DNA from: DATAEG01 sp051001975
Lineage (GTDB): Bacteria > Actinomycetota > Actinomycetes > Mycobacteriales > Jatrophihabitantaceae
Reading direction: 5' to 3'
Length of the DNA: 57,178 bases
Assembly: GCA_051001975.1 (NCBI GenBank)
Contig: JBPCMU010000080.1
Coordinates: 1-57,178, forward strand
Part shown: piece by piece, positions 34,126 to 43,273 of the stretch
Layout: every line of letters begins with the position of its first letter
How positions within the stretch are numbered: position 1 is the first letter of the stretch
Position numbers and translations under genes: made by a program
Notes under the pieces: generated by a model
The model's input: only the letters and a program-made list of their open reading frames with translations
Database searches by the model: none
What the model was told of the DNA's origin: nothing

Positions 34126-37100
34126 TCAGGCCGGAGCGACGCTCGGATACCAGATCCACCATCCGGAATCGAGGGGGTGGCCGCTCGGTCCGTCGATGGT
34201 GACCCGGACCTTCTGGTTGTAAGTCTGTTTGCCGTAGACGGCCTGAGTCACCTTGCCCGGACCGGCGTGCCAACTACCCGAGCCGGCGGACAGGCTCACC
34301 TGATAATGCCCAAGCGCCACGTCGTGGCCATCGTAGAACACGAAGGTGTACGTGCCGGCCTTGATGTTGGTGTACGCGAAGCCGATGTAGTAGCAGCTGC
34401 CATTGGGGCACGCGGACGTCGTCCCGGACGGCCCACCGTGATCGGGTCGCACCGTCGGATTCACCGGTGGCGGCGGCGGCGGTTTGGCGTCGGTCTTCGC
34501 CGAGGCGCTGTCCGCGGCGGAGGTCCCGGCTGAGGTCTTGATGCGCACGTGCACGGTGTGCGTCTCGCTGTTGCCGTAGGTCTTCTTGACGCTGCCGCCG
34601 GAGCTGCCCTCGTCGGTCCAGGCGCCGCTGTCGATCTGGATCTGGTAGATGACCGCCCGTCCGTTCCCGGACCCGCCGCCCCAGCTGAAGGTCAACGCCG
34701 GATTCGTCGCGGTGCCCGAGTTGGTGGCGCCGGCAGTTGGCTTCGACGGCTGGCCGTACGGCGAGACCGCACTACCGGCGGACGGGGGGCTGCTGCCGTT
34801 CTTGTTCGTCGCGTAGACCCGGATCGTGTGGCTGCCGTTCGTCGGCAGGTAGATCGTCTGAGTCGTGGCCAGCGACGGGAACCTCGTCGCGCCGCCACCG
34901 TCGACGGTGTAGTACACAGCCGAGATCGGCGCGCCATGGCCGTTGGGCAGTGTGAAGGTGACTCGGACGCTGCCCTTCCCATTGTTGAGATTGCCTGTCG
35001 CAGTTGCGCCCGGCTTGGCCATCTGGTCCGGGGTGGATGACGCCTCGGTGGTTGCCGACGCCTTGCTGTACGCGGAGGTCAGCTTGCCGCTGTTGGTGGC
35101 AGCGACGGTGAAGTAGTACTTGCTCCCGTCGTTGGGCACCGACACCTGCGTCGAGGTGGCGGCCAGCGTCTTCGTCGCGGAGACCGAACCGTTGCGGTAG
35201 GTGCGCAGCGCGTAGTTCTCGATCGGCCGGCCGTTGCCCGACGACGCCGCCCACTGCACCCCGATGACCTTCTCGTTACGGCCGGTTCCGTCCCGGGCGG
35301 TGACCGTCGGAGCAGCCGGGGTGGCCGGCTTGCCGAATGGTGTGACCGGCACGCTGTCCGACCAGTCGCCGAAGCCCTTCTTGTTGCGGGCCCGCACCCG
35401 GATCGAGTACTCCACGCCGTTGGTCAGCGAGGTGAAGGCGTGCGTGCGAGTGCTGGCTGAGACTGACACGGTGCCCGCCTGCCCGGCCGGCGCCGGGCTG
35501 ATCTGGACCTGATAACCGACGATCGGCGAGCCCTCGTCCACCGCCGCCTGCCAGCTGCTGGCCGCCTTGGTGTCGCCAGGTGTGGCGCTCAGACCGTTCG
35601 GGGACTCCGGCACCTTGTCAGGGGTTACGTTGTTGGACAGCCCGCTGGGTTTGCTGTCTCCCACTGCACTCTTCGCGACGATCCGGAACTGGTAGACCGT
35701 GCCGTTGTTGAGGCCGCCGATGCTGCAGCCGGAGGCGGCGCAGGCGTAACGGTGGCCGGTCTGGTCGGTTGCCACGAAGCTGGTGATCGGTGTGCCGTTG
35801 GCCGCCGGGGTCGAGAAGGTCAGCTGCACCGTGCGGCTGCCGGGCGAGGCGGCGGTGGGAGTGCCCGGCGTGTCGGGCGGCCCGATCACACCGAGCGTCA
35901 GGGTGGCACTGACCGCACGCTTGGTCTGCCCGGATACGTCGGTCACATCGATGCTGTACACCGCAGTGCCGTGCGAGCCCGCCGCCGGGGTGACTTCGAC
36001 CGAGCTGCCGGAGACGGTCACTTTCACCGCCGGGCCGGAGACGTAGCTGGCGTCCAGCACGGTCACCGACGGGTCGGCGATCTGCGTACTGAGATACGGA
36101 CCGATGTCGATCCGGGTGGATTTTCCGGCGACGAGCCCGTCCCGGGAGATGGGGTCGAGTTGCGGCAATGGTGCACCGATCACCCGCACGTGTAGTTGCG
36201 CGGGCTGTGCGCCGGCGGCGGAGATCGCGATGACCCCGGTCTTGCCGGGCCGCGCAGAACCGTGGGCGGTGAGGCGCAGCATCCGGTTGGACGACCCGGA
36301 CTGGGTGATGTCGACCCCGCTCGCGCGGTTCTTCCAGGAGGCGGTGAACGTGGTCTTGGACAGGTCGTCGCCGGCCGTCCAGACATGACACAGGGTCGCG
36401 ACGTCGAGGTTGACCGGTGTGCCGCCCTGGACCACGTCGATCGTGGAGGAGGGACAGCGGATCACCGGGACCACATCACCGATCTGCACAGGCACTGTCA
36501 CGACCGCCCGTTGTCCGTCGGACAGTGTCTTACCGTCGGTGACCTCGAACGTGATCGCACCCGGGCCGACGTAGTCGCGGCCGGCGGTCAGCTGGAGTTG
36601 CCCGGTGCCCTGTGAAGCGACGGTCAGCCCGTTCGTCGGGGACGCCCAGATCCGGTCCTTCGTGGTCAGCCGCAGCGGCTTGCCGGCCGGATCGACGACG
36701 TAGTCGTCGATGTTGATCGTCTTCTTGGCGTTCTTCTTCAGCGCGATCGGGTTGACGTCGGGGCGCAGCATCGGTGCGCCGGAGCCGCGGCCGGGGACGT
36801 GGATGATGCCGATCGTGCCTTGCGGCGTTGCGGCGCTGTCCTCGACGAGATACCCGACGCTGTGCGGGAAGTCGGTCAGCTGCACCGTGACGCTCTGCCC
36901 GTCGGGACTGACCGTCGCATCGCCGTAGGCGGCCTTCACCTTCAGCCCGCTGACCGGCCCGTCGGGATCGGAGTCGTTGACCAGCACGTCGACGGTCTGG
37001 CTGTCACCGGTCTTGGGGAGGGTGGCTTCGTCGTCGAGTGCGACAGGCGGGTTGTCGAATCCGGCCTGACTGCGCACCACAACATGGCCGTAGGACGGGC

Positions 37101-40100
37101 GTCCGGAGCCGTCGTCGAGCTCGTAGGTGATCTGGGCCGTCTTCCCGTTCGCGGTGGGAGCGGTGGTGATGAGTCGGTTGTTCTTGTCCACCGAGGTGCC
37201 GGGGGGGAGGTCCGTGTTCGACCTCGGCAGCGTGATGGCGAAGTCGTCGCCGGCGGTGACGAAGTCGTTGGACAGCACCGGGATAGTCACCTTTGCGCCG
37301 GGCGCCGCGGTGATCGAGTCATCCACCGCTACCGGTGGCTGGGGAGTACCGGGCGGAACGACGCCGACCCGTACCGTGCCGATGCCAGTGGCGCCGAACC
37401 TGTCGACCACCACGTAGGTGAAGGTGTCGGTGCCCAATCCCTGCTGGCCGATGTTCGGGTAGGCCTGGTAGCGGATGCTGTTGGCGCCGATGCCGACGAT
37501 GCGGCCGAACTTGGGTGCGCTGTCGATCCCGGTCACCGTCACCGAGTCGCCCTCAGGATCGACGCCGGTGGTCGGCACGGCGATCGTGATGGTGTCGCCT
37601 GCCACCGCGCTGGACTCGACGTCCGCCGGCGTCGGCGGTGTGTTGCGCTTGTTCTCCGGCTCGACGGTGACCACCAGCGTCCCGGTAGTGGCGCCGCCGG
37701 CCGGATCAGCGACGACGTAGCTGACGTTGTACTTCTTCTCCTTCGTCAGGCCTGATGGAGCCGCGTACCTGACTGCGTTGCCGGAGGTCGATGCCATCCC
37801 GGAATCGCCGTCGGTGACCACCCGTACCGACCCGGGCACGATATGCAGTGGATCACCGTCCGGGTCGCTGTCGTTGTCGAGCACCGGCGAGATCGTGACG
37901 TCTCCGGAGCGCACCGTGATGGCGTCGTTCTGGGCGATCGGGAGTGAGTCGTGATCCGGTGGCGGCAACTGCACGACCGACACCTGCCCCCAAACCGGTT
38001 CGCCGACGCCGTCGGTCACCTCATAGCGGACCGTTCGTGGTTCGGCGATGCCGGCGCTGGCGGGTGTCACCCGGAGGAAGCGGTGATCGATGATCGCGAT
38101 CTCGAGGTCCTGCGTCTGGCCCGACTCGACGGCTTGCTGCACGACCATCACGCCGCCGCCGGGATCGAAGTCGTTCGCCAGCACGTCGACATCCGCCGGC
38201 TGCTCGCCGTGCACCACGCCGAGATCGGGCACGGCGTTGATCGACGAGTTGTCCGCGTCGGTGACGTCGACCCGGATGTTCCCCTTCACCGCTTGCGACG
38301 AACCGAAGTACTCGGTGTAGGTGAGGAAGTAGGTGCCGGCCCGCTGCGCGAGGAAGGTGACCTCGCCGGTCTTCTGATCCGTCGACACGGTGGCGTCGGC
38401 CGCGTTGTTGGTGAGCTGCACATCGCCGGCCAACTTCAGCGTCGCAGAGGGGTCGCTCGGGTCGGAGCCTGGCTCGTCGTTGGCCAGCGGATCGATCTTC
38501 AAGGCTGCGCCGGTCGAGCCGCGCACCAGGTCCCACTCCGGCTTGGGCGCGGTGGCGTCGATGCTGTTGTCGTTCTGGACGTTCAAGGTCAGGGAGCCCT
38601 GCTTCGACTCGCCGTATCCGTCGGCGACGGTGTAGCTGACCTTCGTCGGGCCGGACACGCTCGGCGCCGTAACGATCACCCGGCCGTCGGTCGTGGTGCT
38701 CACGGTGCCGCCGCCGCCGACGCTGGCGCTCAGCAGGAACAGCGGATCGCTGTCCGGATCACGCCACTCGCTCAATACCTGGAACGGCACAGTTGCGCCG
38801 GCGGCGGCGGCACCCTTGACCGCTTTGCTCTTCGCCCGCAACGCCGGGCGCCCGTCCGGCCCGCCTACTGGATGCAGGGTGACCGATACCTTCGCCTGAT
38901 TGGACGTCTTGCCGTGCCCGTCGTCGACGGTGTAGTTGAAGAGGTAGGGCCCGTTGCCGCCGGCCGGGACGGCCAGCTCGACGGTCTGACCGTCGGGGGA
39001 GATCGTCACCGTCGCACCGTTGACGGTGCTAGGGGTCACCGAGCGGATGGCCAGGACCGATCCGCTCGGGCTGGAGTCGTTGTCGAGCGGGTGCAACACG
39101 TTCACCCGTCCGGACCGCGCGCCAAAGTTGTCGTCCCGGGCCTTCGGCGGGGTTCGGGCGGCGTTCTCGTTGGTCTGCGGGTTCTTCTTGGACTTGGGAT
39201 TCTGCTTGATCACCTTGGGCAGCAGGGCGTCCCAGTTGCCGGTCTGCTGCAATGGGTCGAGGCTCACCACGGCGCCGCTGAGGGAGTCGTTGAGCACGAT
39301 CTGATCGCGATTCACCCGGAATACCAGTTGCGACGCAGTGCGGTTCTCGACGGCCTCCGGCAATTGCGACAGCGCCACCGGGGCCCCGTCGCAGGTGCGG
39401 GCGTAAGTCCCCGGGCGGGCGCCCCAGGCGGCGTGCGTGCAGCCGTCGAGCAGCACGGGCCGCGCGGGCGTTCCGGACACCTTGTCCACCAGCACTTTCG
39501 GCGCGCCGCCGGTCAATATGATCGCGCGCAGGTCGTGGTTGCTCGCGACCAGGACAGTGGGTGCGGTCGGGCCAGGTTGCTGCAGCGCGACCGAGGCCGA
39601 TGGAGAACCGGTTGGATCGGTCAGCGACTCGCCGACGTCCACCGAGGGGTGGCCGGGCGAAACAATGCGTCCGGCGGTGATGTCCAGGACAACCGGTTCG
39701 TCACCGACGGCGGTCAATTGAATGCGGGCGGTACTGAGGCCGAGCGTCGTGACCGCGGCCTTACCCATCGAATTGCCATCGGTGTGGATCGTGGCGAGTT
39801 TGCCGGTGGCGGCCGATGCGACGAACACCGTGCCGTCCTGCGAGACGGCCAGTTCTGCGGCCGCACCGACGGTCGCCAGCGGTTTCTTGCCCTTCGTGCT
39901 CAACCCGTCCAGCGAAGGCGTGGCGCCAGTGTCATCGAGCACGGCGGCCCACACCGAACCGGTCTTCGGATCCAGGACGGCAGCGGTGCGCCCGCCGAGT
40001 GCGAGCTCGGATCCGCCGCCGATCGATACGCCGGCCGGATCAGGCCGTAGCAGCGTCTTGTCGATCGGGTACACCGTTCCGCCGCTCTGATCCCAGGCAA

Positions 40101-40395
40101 TCGCAATGTCGGCGCTCTGCACGATGTCGATGGACGTTTGCTGCTGCTGCGGCCCACCCGGCGTGAAGAAGACGTTCGCGAACTGCCTGGTCGGGTTGTC
40201 CAGCTGGCCGAAGTAGCCGTCCTTACTGTCGGTGACCCAGACACCCCCGTCGTTGAGGTCGACGTGCCGGGCCGGGTTGCCGTCCGAGCGGGTCGCAAAA
40301 ACGACCACCACCGCGGACAGGATGAGGCAGATGACGGCGGTAGCCGCGGCTGCGCGGTGACGCGCGACGAACGATCGCGCCGAGCTCCTGCGCAC
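34126..40395 (-). CDS. Giant membrane-anchored protein: N-terminal propeller-like domain, cadherin/Ig-like repeats, fibronectin III repeats (copy 2)
   Basis: 2,089 residues from GTG 40395 (GGAGGAAGG eight bases upstream; the frame opens 16 codons earlier). Organisation is the same as copy 1, to which it is clearly paralogous along its whole length. It has a membrane helix (~15-34), NPARHVDLNDGGVWVT, a propeller-like domain with LDGC...YARTCDG, a Lys/Asn linker (~395-415), cadherin/Ig-like repeats, VATLCHVWTAGDDLSKT matching VCHVW of copy 1, and fibronectin III units from ~1,505. The C-terminal domain has CPNGSCYYIGFAY but lacks the final Cys-Asn-Trp and ends GWWIWYPSVAPA. It is transcribed before copy 1 and 117 bases after the kinase gene. 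Sequence differences are spread evenly, so the duplication is not recent. Confidence 0.85.
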   Translation of the reverse strand: MRRSSARSFVARHRAAAATAVICLILSAVVVVFATRSDGNPARHVDLNDGGVWVTDSKDGYFGQLDNPTRQFANVFFTPGGPQQQQTSIDIVQSADIAIAWDQSGGTVYPIDKTLLRPDPAGVSIGGGSELALGGRTAAVLDPKTGSVWAAVLDDTGATPSLDGLSTKGKKPLATVGAAAELAVSQDGTVFVASAATGKLATIHTDGNSMGKAAVTTLGLSTARIQLTAVGDEPVVLDITAGRIVSPGHPSVDVGESLTDPTGSPSASVALQQPGPTAPTVLVASNHDLRAIILTGGAPKVLVDKVSGTPARPVLLDGCTHAAWGARPGTYARTCDGAPVALSQLPEAVENRTASQLVFRVNRDQIVLNDSLSGAVVSLDPLQQTGNWDALLPKVIKQNPKSKKNPQTNENAARTPPKARDDNFGARSGRVNVLHPLDNDSSPSGSVLAIRSVTPSTVNGATVTISPDGQTVELAVPAGGNGPYLFNYTVDDGHGKTSNQAKVSVTLHPVGGPDGRPALRAKSKAVKGAAAAGATVPFQVLSEWRDPDSDPLFLLSASVGGGGTVSTTTDGRVIVTAPSVSGPTKVSYTVADGYGESKQGSLTLNVQNDNSIDATAPKPEWDLVRGSTGAALKIDPLANDEPGSDPSDPSATLKLAGDVQLTNNAADATVSTDQKTGEVTFLAQRAGTYFLTYTEYFGSSQAVKGNIRVDVTDADNSSINAVPDLGVVHGEQPADVDVLANDFDPGGGVMVVQQAVESGQTQDLEIAIIDHRFLRVTPASAGIAEPRTVRYEVTDGVGEPVWGQVSVVQLPPPDHDSLPIAQNDAITVRSGDVTISPVLDNDSDPDGDPLHIVPGSVRVVTDGDSGMASTSGNAVRYAAPSGLTKEKKYNVSYVVADPAGGATTGTLVVTVEPENKRNTPPTPADVESSAVAGDTITIAVPTTGVDPEGDSVTVTGIDSAPKFGRIVGIGANSIRYQAYPNIGQQGLGTDTFTYVVVDRFGATGIGTVRVGVVPPGTPQPPVAVDDSITAAPGAKVTIPVLSNDFVTAGDDFAITLPRSNTDLPPGTSVDKNNRLITTAPTANGKTAQITYELDDGSGRPSYGHVVVRSQAGFDNPPVALDDEATLPKTGDSQTVDVLVNDSDPDGPVSGLKVKAAYGDATVSPDGQSVTVQLTDFPHSVGYLVEDSAATPQGTIGIIHVPGRGSGAPMLRPDVNPIALKKNAKKTINIDDYVVDPAGKPLRLTTKDRIWASPTNGLTVASQGTGQLQLTAGRDYVGPGAITFEVTDGKTLSDGQRAVVTVPVQIGDVVPVIRCPSSTIDVVQGGTPVNLDVATLCHVWTAGDDLSKTTFTASWKNRASGVDITQSGSSNRMLRLTAHGSARPGKTGVIAISAAGAQPAQLHVRVIGAPLPQLDPISRDGLVAGKSTRIDIGPYLSTQIADPSVTVLDASYVSGPAVKVTVSGSSVEVTPAAGSHGTAVYSIDVTDVSGQTKRAVSATLTLGVIGPPDTPGTPTAASPGSRTVQLTFSTPAANGTPITSFVATDQTGHRYACAASGCSIGGLNNGTVYQFRIVAKSAVGDSKPSGLSNNVTPDKVPESPNGLSATPGDTKAASSWQAAVDEGSPIVGYQVQISPAPAGQAGTVSVSASTRTHAFTSLTNGVEYSIRVRARNKKGFGDWSDSVPVTPFGKPATPAAPTVTARDGTGRNEKVIGVQWAASSGNGRPIENYALRTYRNGSVSATKTLAATSTQVSVPNDGSKYYFTVAATNSGKLTSAYSKASATTEASSTPDQMAKPGATATGNLNNGKGSVRVTFTLPNGHGAPISAVYYTVDGGGATRFPSLATTQTIYLPTNGSHTIRVYATNKNGSSPPSAGSAVSPYGQPSKPTAGATNSGTATNPALTFSWGGGSGNGRAVIYQIQIDSGAWTDEGSSGGSVKKTYGNSETHTVHVRIKTSAGTSAADSASAKTDAKPPPPPPVNPTVRPDHGGPSGTTSACPNGSCYYIGFAYTNIKAGTYTFVFYDGHDVALGHYQVSLSAGSGSWHAGPGKVTQAVYGKQTYNQKVRVTIDGPSGHPLDSGWWIWYPSVAPA

Positions 40396-40512
40396 GGCAC
40401 CTTCCTCCCCAGGGTCTCTTGACGAATTACGCACAGACGACACCGGTCGAGAGGACTCTGCCCCCGACCGGCGCGGCCAAACCTAACTCGCGAACCTGTG
40501 CCAGCCGAATCG

Positions 40513-41979
40513 CTACCCGGGACACTTCGCGTCGGACGGCTGTGACGCGGTGCCCTGGTTGTTGACCACGGTAAATATCAGGCACAACGCGGCCACCTTG
40601 GCACTGACCGTGAGCTTGCCGTGGCCGAGCGATCGGCTGGCGACGTCGTCGCTGTGGCCGGCAGCTTCGGGATCCTTCGCGGTTTCCCAGCGAGTGTGGT
40701 CGGTCGGCTGCGCATCGACCCAGGTCCAGGTGTAGACGTACTTGCCGCCGCTGGCTGTGACCGTCACCTGCGGCTGGCCGGGGGCATCCACCGCGGGAGC
40801 GCCGGAGTTGTGCGTCACGGTGGTACCGCTCTTGTCCCCGTCAGACTTGTGACCGCCGATGATCACCACCCCGACGACGGCGGCCAGCGCCACGACAGCA
40901 GCGATGATCGCGGCCAGCTGCACCCGGGTCAGTGACCGCGGCGGCTTGGCCGGCGGCTGGACGCCGAAGCCGCCGGTGTCGTGCAGTGCCGGCCCCTGCT
41001 GCTCATGGTGCAGAGCGGGCGCCGGCAGCTGGGCCTGTAGCCGCGTCGGTGTCTTGATCCGGGTGGCGTCGCTGTCCGGCCCGCCGATCTCACGGGTCAC
41101 CTGGTGCTCGGATGGCGGGACGATGATCTGGGTCAGCGCCAGTCGCTGTTCCTGCTCGACGGCCTGCAGACCGCGAGCGAAGGCGAGCGCGGACGGTGGG
41201 CGCGACAGCGGTTCTTTGGCCATCGCCTGCTGCAGCAGCCGGTCGAGGGAGTCTGGTACGTCCGCCCGGCCGGTGCGCGGCGGCGGCTGCTCCAGGATGC
41301 GACGCATCAGCGCGACACTCTGGTTGTCGCCGCCGGGCACCTCGAACGGTGACCTGCCGGCCAGCAGGTGCCAGATCGTTGCGGCCAGCGAATAGACATC
41401 GGCCTGCACGTCCGGCGCGGTGTGGCTGAACAAGACTTCCGGCGGCGACCACGGCACCGAGAGACCCTCGGCGCCCGCGGCGTCCAGTTTCGAGGCGGCG
41501 ATGCCGAAGTCGGTCAGTCCAGCCGCGCCGAACTGGCTGATCAGGATGTTCGCCGGCTTGATGTCGCGGTGCAGGATGCCGGCCCGGTGGGCGGTCTCGA
41601 CGGCACTGCTGATCTCGATTCCGATGCGCAGCGCCTCAGCGATGCTCAACCGCTCGGAGCGGGCCCGCACCCCGAGATTCGGGTTCGGGTAGTACTTCAT
41701 GACCAGGTACGGCCGGCCGTCCGGCGCGATGTCGGCGTTGAATACCTGCACGATCGACGGATGGTCGGCCAGCGCGGCCATCGCGTCACCCTCCGCGGTG
41801 AACTGCCGGCGCACCTCATCGGTCAGGTCCGGGCGGGTCAGTACCTTCACAGCCACGTTCATCCGTGGCCGCTGCTGTTCGTAGAGGTAGACCTCCGAGT
41901 AGCCGCCGGTGCCGAGCTGGGTGACGAACCGCAGACCGGGGATGTCGGGGGGAGGAAGTCGGACGTCCGAGGCGCTCAT
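40513..41979 (-). CDS. Membrane Ser/Thr protein kinase with extracytoplasmic Fn3-like domain
   Basis: 488 residues. A Hanks-type kinase domain spans ~16-275: Gly loop LGTGGYSEVY (22-31), VAVK Lys45, alpha-C Glu63, HRDIKPANIL with catalytic Asp139, DFG at 157-159, and PPE at 179-181. The activation segment (157-181) has no Thr, unlike PknB-type kinases. A Pro/Gln-rich juxtamembrane stretch leads to one membrane helix (LAAIIAAVVALAAVVGVVII, ~350-370). The ~110-residue outer domain (YVYTWTWVD, with two late Cys) resembles a single fibronectin III unit rather than PASTA repeats. It lies 43 bases after the FHA gene and before the giant genes, so its outer domain may sense or bind the giants; that is inference. 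Confidence 0.92.
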   Translation of the reverse strand: MSASDVRLPPPDIPGLRFVTQLGTGGYSEVYLYEQQRPRMNVAVKVLTRPDLTDEVRRQFTAEGDAMAALADHPSIVQVFNADIAPDGRPYLVMKYYPNPNLGVRARSERLSIAEALRIGIEISSAVETAHRAGILHRDIKPANILISQFGAAGLTDFGIAASKLDAAGAEGLSVPWSPPEVLFSHTAPDVQADVYSLAATIWHLLAGRSPFEVPGGDNQSVALMRRILEQPPPRTGRADVPDSLDRLLQQAMAKEPLSRPPSALAFARGLQAVEQEQRLALTQIIVPPSEHQVTREIGGPDSDATRIKTPTRLQAQLPAPALHHEQQGPALHDTGGFGVQPPAKPPRSLTRVQLAAIIAAVVALAAVVGVVIIGGHKSDGDKSGTTVTHNSGAPAVDAPGQPQVTVTASGGKYVYTWTWVDAQPTDHTRWETAKDPEAAGHSDDVASRSLGHGKLTVSAKVAALCLIFTVVNNQGTASQPSDAKCPG

Positions 41980-42022
41980 CCTGTCGGTAGACCGTCCTTG
42001 GGCGCGACCGATCGGTCGCCGT

Positions 42023-43267
42023 TCATTCGGTGACCTCGAAGCGGAACACGACCTCGTCGGCCAGGTTGACCTCCGTGTTCGGCTCGATCGGGATCGGCTC
42101 GTGCGGGCGCAACCGGATCGGCTGCTGACCGGGCGGCGTAACCGTCGTGCCGTTCGTCGAATTCAGGTCGGCGACCACGACGTGCCAGTCGTCCAGCAGC
42201 ACCTCGACGTGCGAGCGGGAGATGTCATTGGTCGGACTGGGCAGCTTGACGACGTGCGGGCCACGCGGATCCCGTTCGTCCACCCGCGGGTTACGACCCA
42301 TGATGACGCCACGATCCAACGGGACGATGTCACCGGTCGACAGCCGCAAGATGCCCAGCAACGGGCGTTGCGTCATCACCATCTCCTGCGGTGGCACGGC
42401 GGTTCCACAAACCCGGCAGTACGCCGCGTACGGCGGGTTCAGGTGGCCGTAGGGGCAGACCGCCGCGGGAACCATCGGCCCGTCGGTCGAACCGGCTTGC
42501 GGCATTCCGGTCGGCTGCGGTGCCGCCGCGTCGACAGCGGCGCGGTTGATCGTCTCGCCCTCCGGCGAATGGTTGTTCGCCTCTTCGTACGGCGCCGCCT
42601 GCGGTTGTGCAGGCGGTGCATCCGGCAGCGGGGCCGGGCCGGCGTTCGGGTCGGCGTGCCACGGCACTTCCTCGATCACCGGTCCGGAGTTCGCCACTTC
42701 GGGGGCCAACGCAACCGGTTCGAGCGCGGCGGCCGGTGGGCTCGGCGGGACTGTCGCTGGTGCATCGGCGGGCTCTGGCGCCTCGAACGATTCGGACGTC
42801 GGGCGGGACGTCGCGGGTTGCTCGGCGTCGGCGGCGGTTCCCGGCGTGAGCGTCGTGACCGTCAGGGAGTCGGCGAGCACGATCCCGCCGTTCACGCTGA
42901 GGAGGGGCCCGGCGCTGTCAGCGGTGCTGCGCAGCACGACCGTGTCCGGCAGCGGCTCGATCACCCGTTCCACCCATGTGCTGATCCCGGACGCCGTGAT
43001 CGCGTCGTCGGGTGTGCAGACCTGCGCTGCGCCGCGGACCACGACCTCCAACTGGCCGGTCGACCAGCGGGCCAACGCGAACGCGGGCATGCTGCGCAGG
43101 CCCTCCCGGGTCAGCGCTTCGACCACCACGTCGATATCGCTGGCGGTGTCGATGAGTTCCCAGCAGCGGGAAACCACGGGGGAGCCGGGGTCCAGGGGAG
43201 CCAGCAGCGCCATTTGTGAACCGATCATGCCTAGCCAGCTACCGGGTGAGTAAGTCGCATTCGGCAC
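42023..43267 (-). CDS. FHA-domain protein with zinc ribbon
   Basis: 414 residues from GTG 43267 (ATG 43228 would remove 13). Order: an uncharacterised N-terminal domain (~15-135) with a DTASDIDVVVEALTREGL helix; a long Pro/Ala-rich disordered segment (~140-275); a zinc ribbon CPYGH...YCRVCG (~283-300); and a C-terminal FHA domain (~315-410) with GRNPR, SRSHVEV and DLNSTNGT, the residues that bind phospho-Thr. It has no membrane segment. It lies between a PP2C phosphatase (six bases upstream) and a Ser/Thr kinase (43 bases downstream), so it is the likely reader or substrate of that kinase. Confidence 0.92.
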   Translation of the reverse strand: MPNATYSPGSWLGMIGSQMALLAPLDPGSPVVSRCWELIDTASDIDVVVEALTREGLRSMPAFALARWSTGQLEVVVRGAAQVCTPDDAITASGISTWVERVIEPLPDTVVLRSTADSAGPLLSVNGGIVLADSLTVTTLTPGTAADAEQPATSRPTSESFEAPEPADAPATVPPSPPAAALEPVALAPEVANSGPVIEEVPWHADPNAGPAPLPDAPPAQPQAAPYEEANNHSPEGETINRAAVDAAAPQPTGMPQAGSTDGPMVPAAVCPYGHLNPPYAAYCRVCGTAVPPQEMVMTQRPLLGILRLSTGDIVPLDRGVIMGRNPRVDERDPRGPHVVKLPSPTNDISRSHVEVLLDDWHVVVADLNSTNGTTVTPPGQQPIRLRPHEPIPIEPNTEVNLADEVVFRFEVTE

Positions 43268-43273
43268 GGCCGA

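Noticed and set aside
37951..40050. 699-codon plus-strand open frame
   Set aside because: Antisense to giant copy 2 for the same reason.
27762..40395. Recurring short motifs considered as a CRISPR or DNA repeat array
   Set aside because: The repetition is at protein level (cadherin/Ig and Fn3 units). DNA copies diverge and have no constant spacers.
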